Assembly (NCBI GenBank): GCA_947467605.1
Contig: CANIII010000001.1
Span: 189,241-253,240 of the forward strand
DNA length: 64,000 nt
Reading direction: 5' to 3'
Source: Acidobacteriota bacterium
Lineage (GTDB): Bacteria; Acidobacteriota; Vicinamibacteria; Vicinamibacterales; SCN-69-37
In this document: piece after piece, positions 61,511 to 64,000 of the stretch
Layout: the number at the start of each line of letters is the position of its first letter
How positions within the stretch are numbered: position 1 is the stretch's first letter
Notes under the pieces: model-generated
What the model saw: only the letters and a program-made list of their open reading frames with translations
What the model was told of the DNA's origin: nothing
Database searches by the model: none
Translations under genes and position numbers: made by a program

Positions 61511-64000
61511 TCAATCCGCCCGAAGAGCCTCGGTCGGAGAGATGCGCGACGCTCGGAACGCAGGGAGCATCGTGCCGGCGAGCGCGCTCACGAGCGACAC
61601 CGATACGGCAAAGAGCATGGCCACCGCGTCGCCGGGTGTGATGCCGGCGAGCAGCGCCTGCATTGAACGTCCGGCCACATACGCGAGGCTCACGCCGACG
61701 ACCACGCCGACGAGCGCGAGGATGAGGCCGCGCGTGGTCACCAGCCACAGCACCTGCCGCGGCGCGGCGCCGAGGGCGAGGCGCACACCGATCTCCCGTG
61801 TGCGCGCGGAGACCCGAGCAGCCCGTGAAGCCCGACCGCCGCGAGCAGGCATGCCACGCCGGCAAATGCGGCCAGCACGCGCACCTGCGCGGATCGCGAC
61901 GCCAGGTCCGTCTCGACAACCGTCGCGAGCGGCCGAACGTCGGCAATGGGCAACTCCGGATCCGCATTCGCGATCACGGCGCGCACCGCCGATGTCAGCG
62001 CAGACGCCTGACGATCGTCTGACATGCGAATCACCAGGTCCTTCGGTGTGTAGAACGTCATCATGTTGTCGAGCTGTTGCTGATACGGCAAATACACCTG
62101 CGGCTCGCTCTCGCGCTCAAGGCCGCGCACACGTACGTCACCCACCACACCGACGACGGTCCGGTCGAAGAGCGCGACGAAGAACTGCTTGCCGCGCGGA
62201 TCCTGACCGGGCCAGTGCGCCTTCACGAAACTCTCGCTGACCACCACGACCTTCTGCGCGTTCAGCGAGTCGCTCTCATTGAATGCGCGGCCGACGCTGA
62301 CCGGCACGCCGAGCACGCTGAACAGATCCGATGTGACGTATCGCACGCTCACCGTCGGCGCATCGGCCGGCTCGCGGGATTTGCCGGGCAGAAACGCCGG
62401 CCAGATCCCGCCGCGCATCGATATCGGCACACCGGTCGTGTAGGCCGCGCCGACCACGCCAGGCAACGCCCGCACCTCATCGAGCACACGGCGATAGAAC
62501 GCGACGCGCGCGGCTTGCGGCGCATACTTCGGCATCGGCAGCGACGTCCGCATTGTCAGCACGCCGGCGGTGCGAAAGCCGGGATCGACCTGCTGCACCG
62601 TCCACAGCGCGCGGATGAGTAACCCGGCGCTGACGAGCAACACCACCGACACGGCCACCTGCGCGATCACGAGCACGCCGCGCACACGTTCGGTGCGAGC
62701 CGACACGCCGGCACGGGCACCGTCGCGCAGTGACGCCGACTGGCGCGCCGCGCGCATGGCGGGCAGTACTCCGAAGCCCAGCCCCGTCGCCACGGTGACG
62801 CCGAGCGCCGTCAACATCATGCGAAGGTCGATGCCCGGCTGCTCCGCAATCGGCAGTGCCGTGGGCACGAGCGTCACAATGAGCGGGGTGATGATGATGG
62901 CCAGCACGGTGCCAAGGATGCCGCCGAGCAGAGCGATGGCCAGGCTCTCAGTCATCAGCTGGCGCACCAAACGCTCGCGGCCGGCACCGAGCGCGGTGCG
63001 CACCGCCAGTTCGCGTTCACGGGCGGATGCGCGAGCCACCAGCAGACTCGCCAGATTTGTGCAGGCGATGAGCAGCACCGAGGCCGCCGCAGCGACCAAC
63101 GTGTAGAGCGCGATCCGCGAGAGTCGTCCGACTTCGTCACGCAGATCGATCAGCGTGGCGCCAACCTTCGCGTTGTCTTTGGGATATTGCCGCTCAAGCT
63201 GCGCCGCAATCATCGTCAACTCAGCGCGCGCCTGATCGTGCGTCACACCCGGCTTGAGTCGGGCCAGAACACGGAGGTACAGATTGGTGCGTTCTTCAAA
63301 CGCATCCGCTTCAAACCGGATCGGCTTCCAGAAGTCTGTCGTGCGCGACGGAAACTGAAACGTCGCCGGCATCACGCCGATGATCGTGCAGCTCTCGTTG
63401 TTGAGAGTGATGTGTCGACCGACGATCGCCGGATCCCTGCCAAAGCGCAACCGCCAGAGCGCGTCGCTGATGAGCACCGTGCCCGGCGCGCCCGCGCGGT
63501 CGTCGTCGGCTCCAAACGTTCGGCCGCGCGCGGGCCTGACGCCGAGCACACCCAGCAACTCGGCGGTGACGTCCGATCCATTCAGCCGCGCCGGGTCGCC
63601 CGAGCCGACCAGGTTCGCCGTCTGCCCTTCTGTGTACGCACCCATGCTCGTAAACGAGGCCGCAGCATTCATCCAGTCGCGATAGTTCGCCGGCGACACA
63701 TCCATCCGCGCGTATTCCGGGGTGCTTTCCCAGATCTTGACGATGCGCGACGGGTCGGCGAATGGGAGCGGCCGAATCAGCACATGGTCGGCGATGCTGA
63801 ACACTGCGGTGGTGGCGCCAACGCCGAGGGCGGTCACGACGATGGCCGCGAGCGCGAAGCCGCGTGAGCGCAACAGGCTGCGACGCGTGTGTCGGAGGTC
63901 CTGGCGCAGGATGTCGGCGTGCACGCGCGCCGCGTTCGCGATCGTGTCGAGGATCAGCGCGATCCACAACGCGATGATCGCCACCGGCCCACTCCCATCT
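61511..64000 (-). pseudogene. ADOP-type MacB/FtsX permease, frameshifted and cut by the window edge
   Basis: An acidobacterial-type duplicated orphan permease (MacB_PCD/FtsX domains, no ATPase nearby). The N-terminal frame (to about 61815) has DILRQDLRHTRRSLLRSRGF, VVTALGVGATTAVFSI, DPSRIVKIWESTPEY and two FtsX halves. The frame is lost after GLHGLLG near 61815; the last part continues in the next frame as TREIGVRLALGAAPRQVL to the stop at 61511. A 7-base deletion between short CTCGG repeats would explain the shift (CTCGG...). The upstream start lies beyond base 64000. Real decay, phase variation or a sequencing error are all possible. Confidence 0.8.

Overview
The window is high-GC, densely coded DNA from a Gram-negative bacterium, most likely an Acidobacteriota of the Vicinamibacteria type. 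The evidence is lipid A synthesis (LpxC), a TonB-dependent receptor with an N-terminal carboxypeptidase-like domain, an ADOP-type orphan permease, an S8 protease with TLIWGN repeats, several S9, M19, M2 and amidase exported hydrolases with Gly/Arg-rich inserts, and many BlaI/M56-type and TPR proteins. I see no tRNA, rRNA, CRISPR array, insertion sequence or prophage. The window cuts lpxC at the left edge and an ADOP permease at the right edge. No gene-free stretch exceeds 300 bases.

Layout. 1-8064: lpxC, then a five-gene minus-strand operon (HNH nuclease, IPT/NHL protein, amino-acid permease, CaiB/BaiF CoA-transferase, uvrA). 8138-15013: an NlpC/P60 lipoprotein facing a six-gene minus-strand operon joined by stop/start overlaps (peptide-binding protein, two ABC permeases, a DapA/HOGA-type aldolase, an alanine-glyoxylate-type aminotransferase, mtgA from an apparent CTG start). 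15305-23601: S8 protease, HD-GYP phosphodiesterase, a TPR sigma-54 activator, and then a two-gene unit: a precursor ending in an eight-cysteine domain resembling fulvocin C, and a membrane-anchored CxxC thioredoxin-like protein. A GG-N10-GC sigma-54 promoter and a dyad lie just upstream of that unit. 23644-36558: M19 dipeptidase, DinB-like protein, ispG, S9 peptidase, TonB receptor, phosphoesterase, outer-membrane protein, rlmF. 36594-44898: glycosyltransferase, M2 peptidase, MATE exporter, a triple RidA-domain protein, an exported protein and a Tat amidase. 44902-49486: a BlaI repressor and an M56 sensor fused to polysaccharide-export domains, with two ACGAA-N4-TTCGT operators, divergent from an MFS transporter. 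49487-52330: cyclophilin, SRPBCC protein, TPR lipoprotein, Fe-S protein. 52374-55855: a methionine-branch operon (homoserine dehydrogenase, ACT-less aspartokinase, cystathionine synthase) behind a SAM-I riboswitch. 55852-64000: barrel protein, OGFr-like protein, small exported proteins, an RsuA/RluE-type pseudouridine synthase, PhoD, and a frameshifted ADOP permease.

The two most system-like regions are (a) the sigma-54 activator with the fulvocin-like peptide and thioredoxin partner, and (b) the BlaI / M56-GNVR-SLBB sensor with its operators. A third theme is palindromic DNA: extragenic GTAG-headed hairpins at 23598 and 36575, the same hairpin as in-frame 66-base tandem repeats inside the M56 gene with a compensated base-pair change, and a separate palindrome inside the aspartokinase gene. 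All comparisons with known families are from memory and reading; no database search was run.
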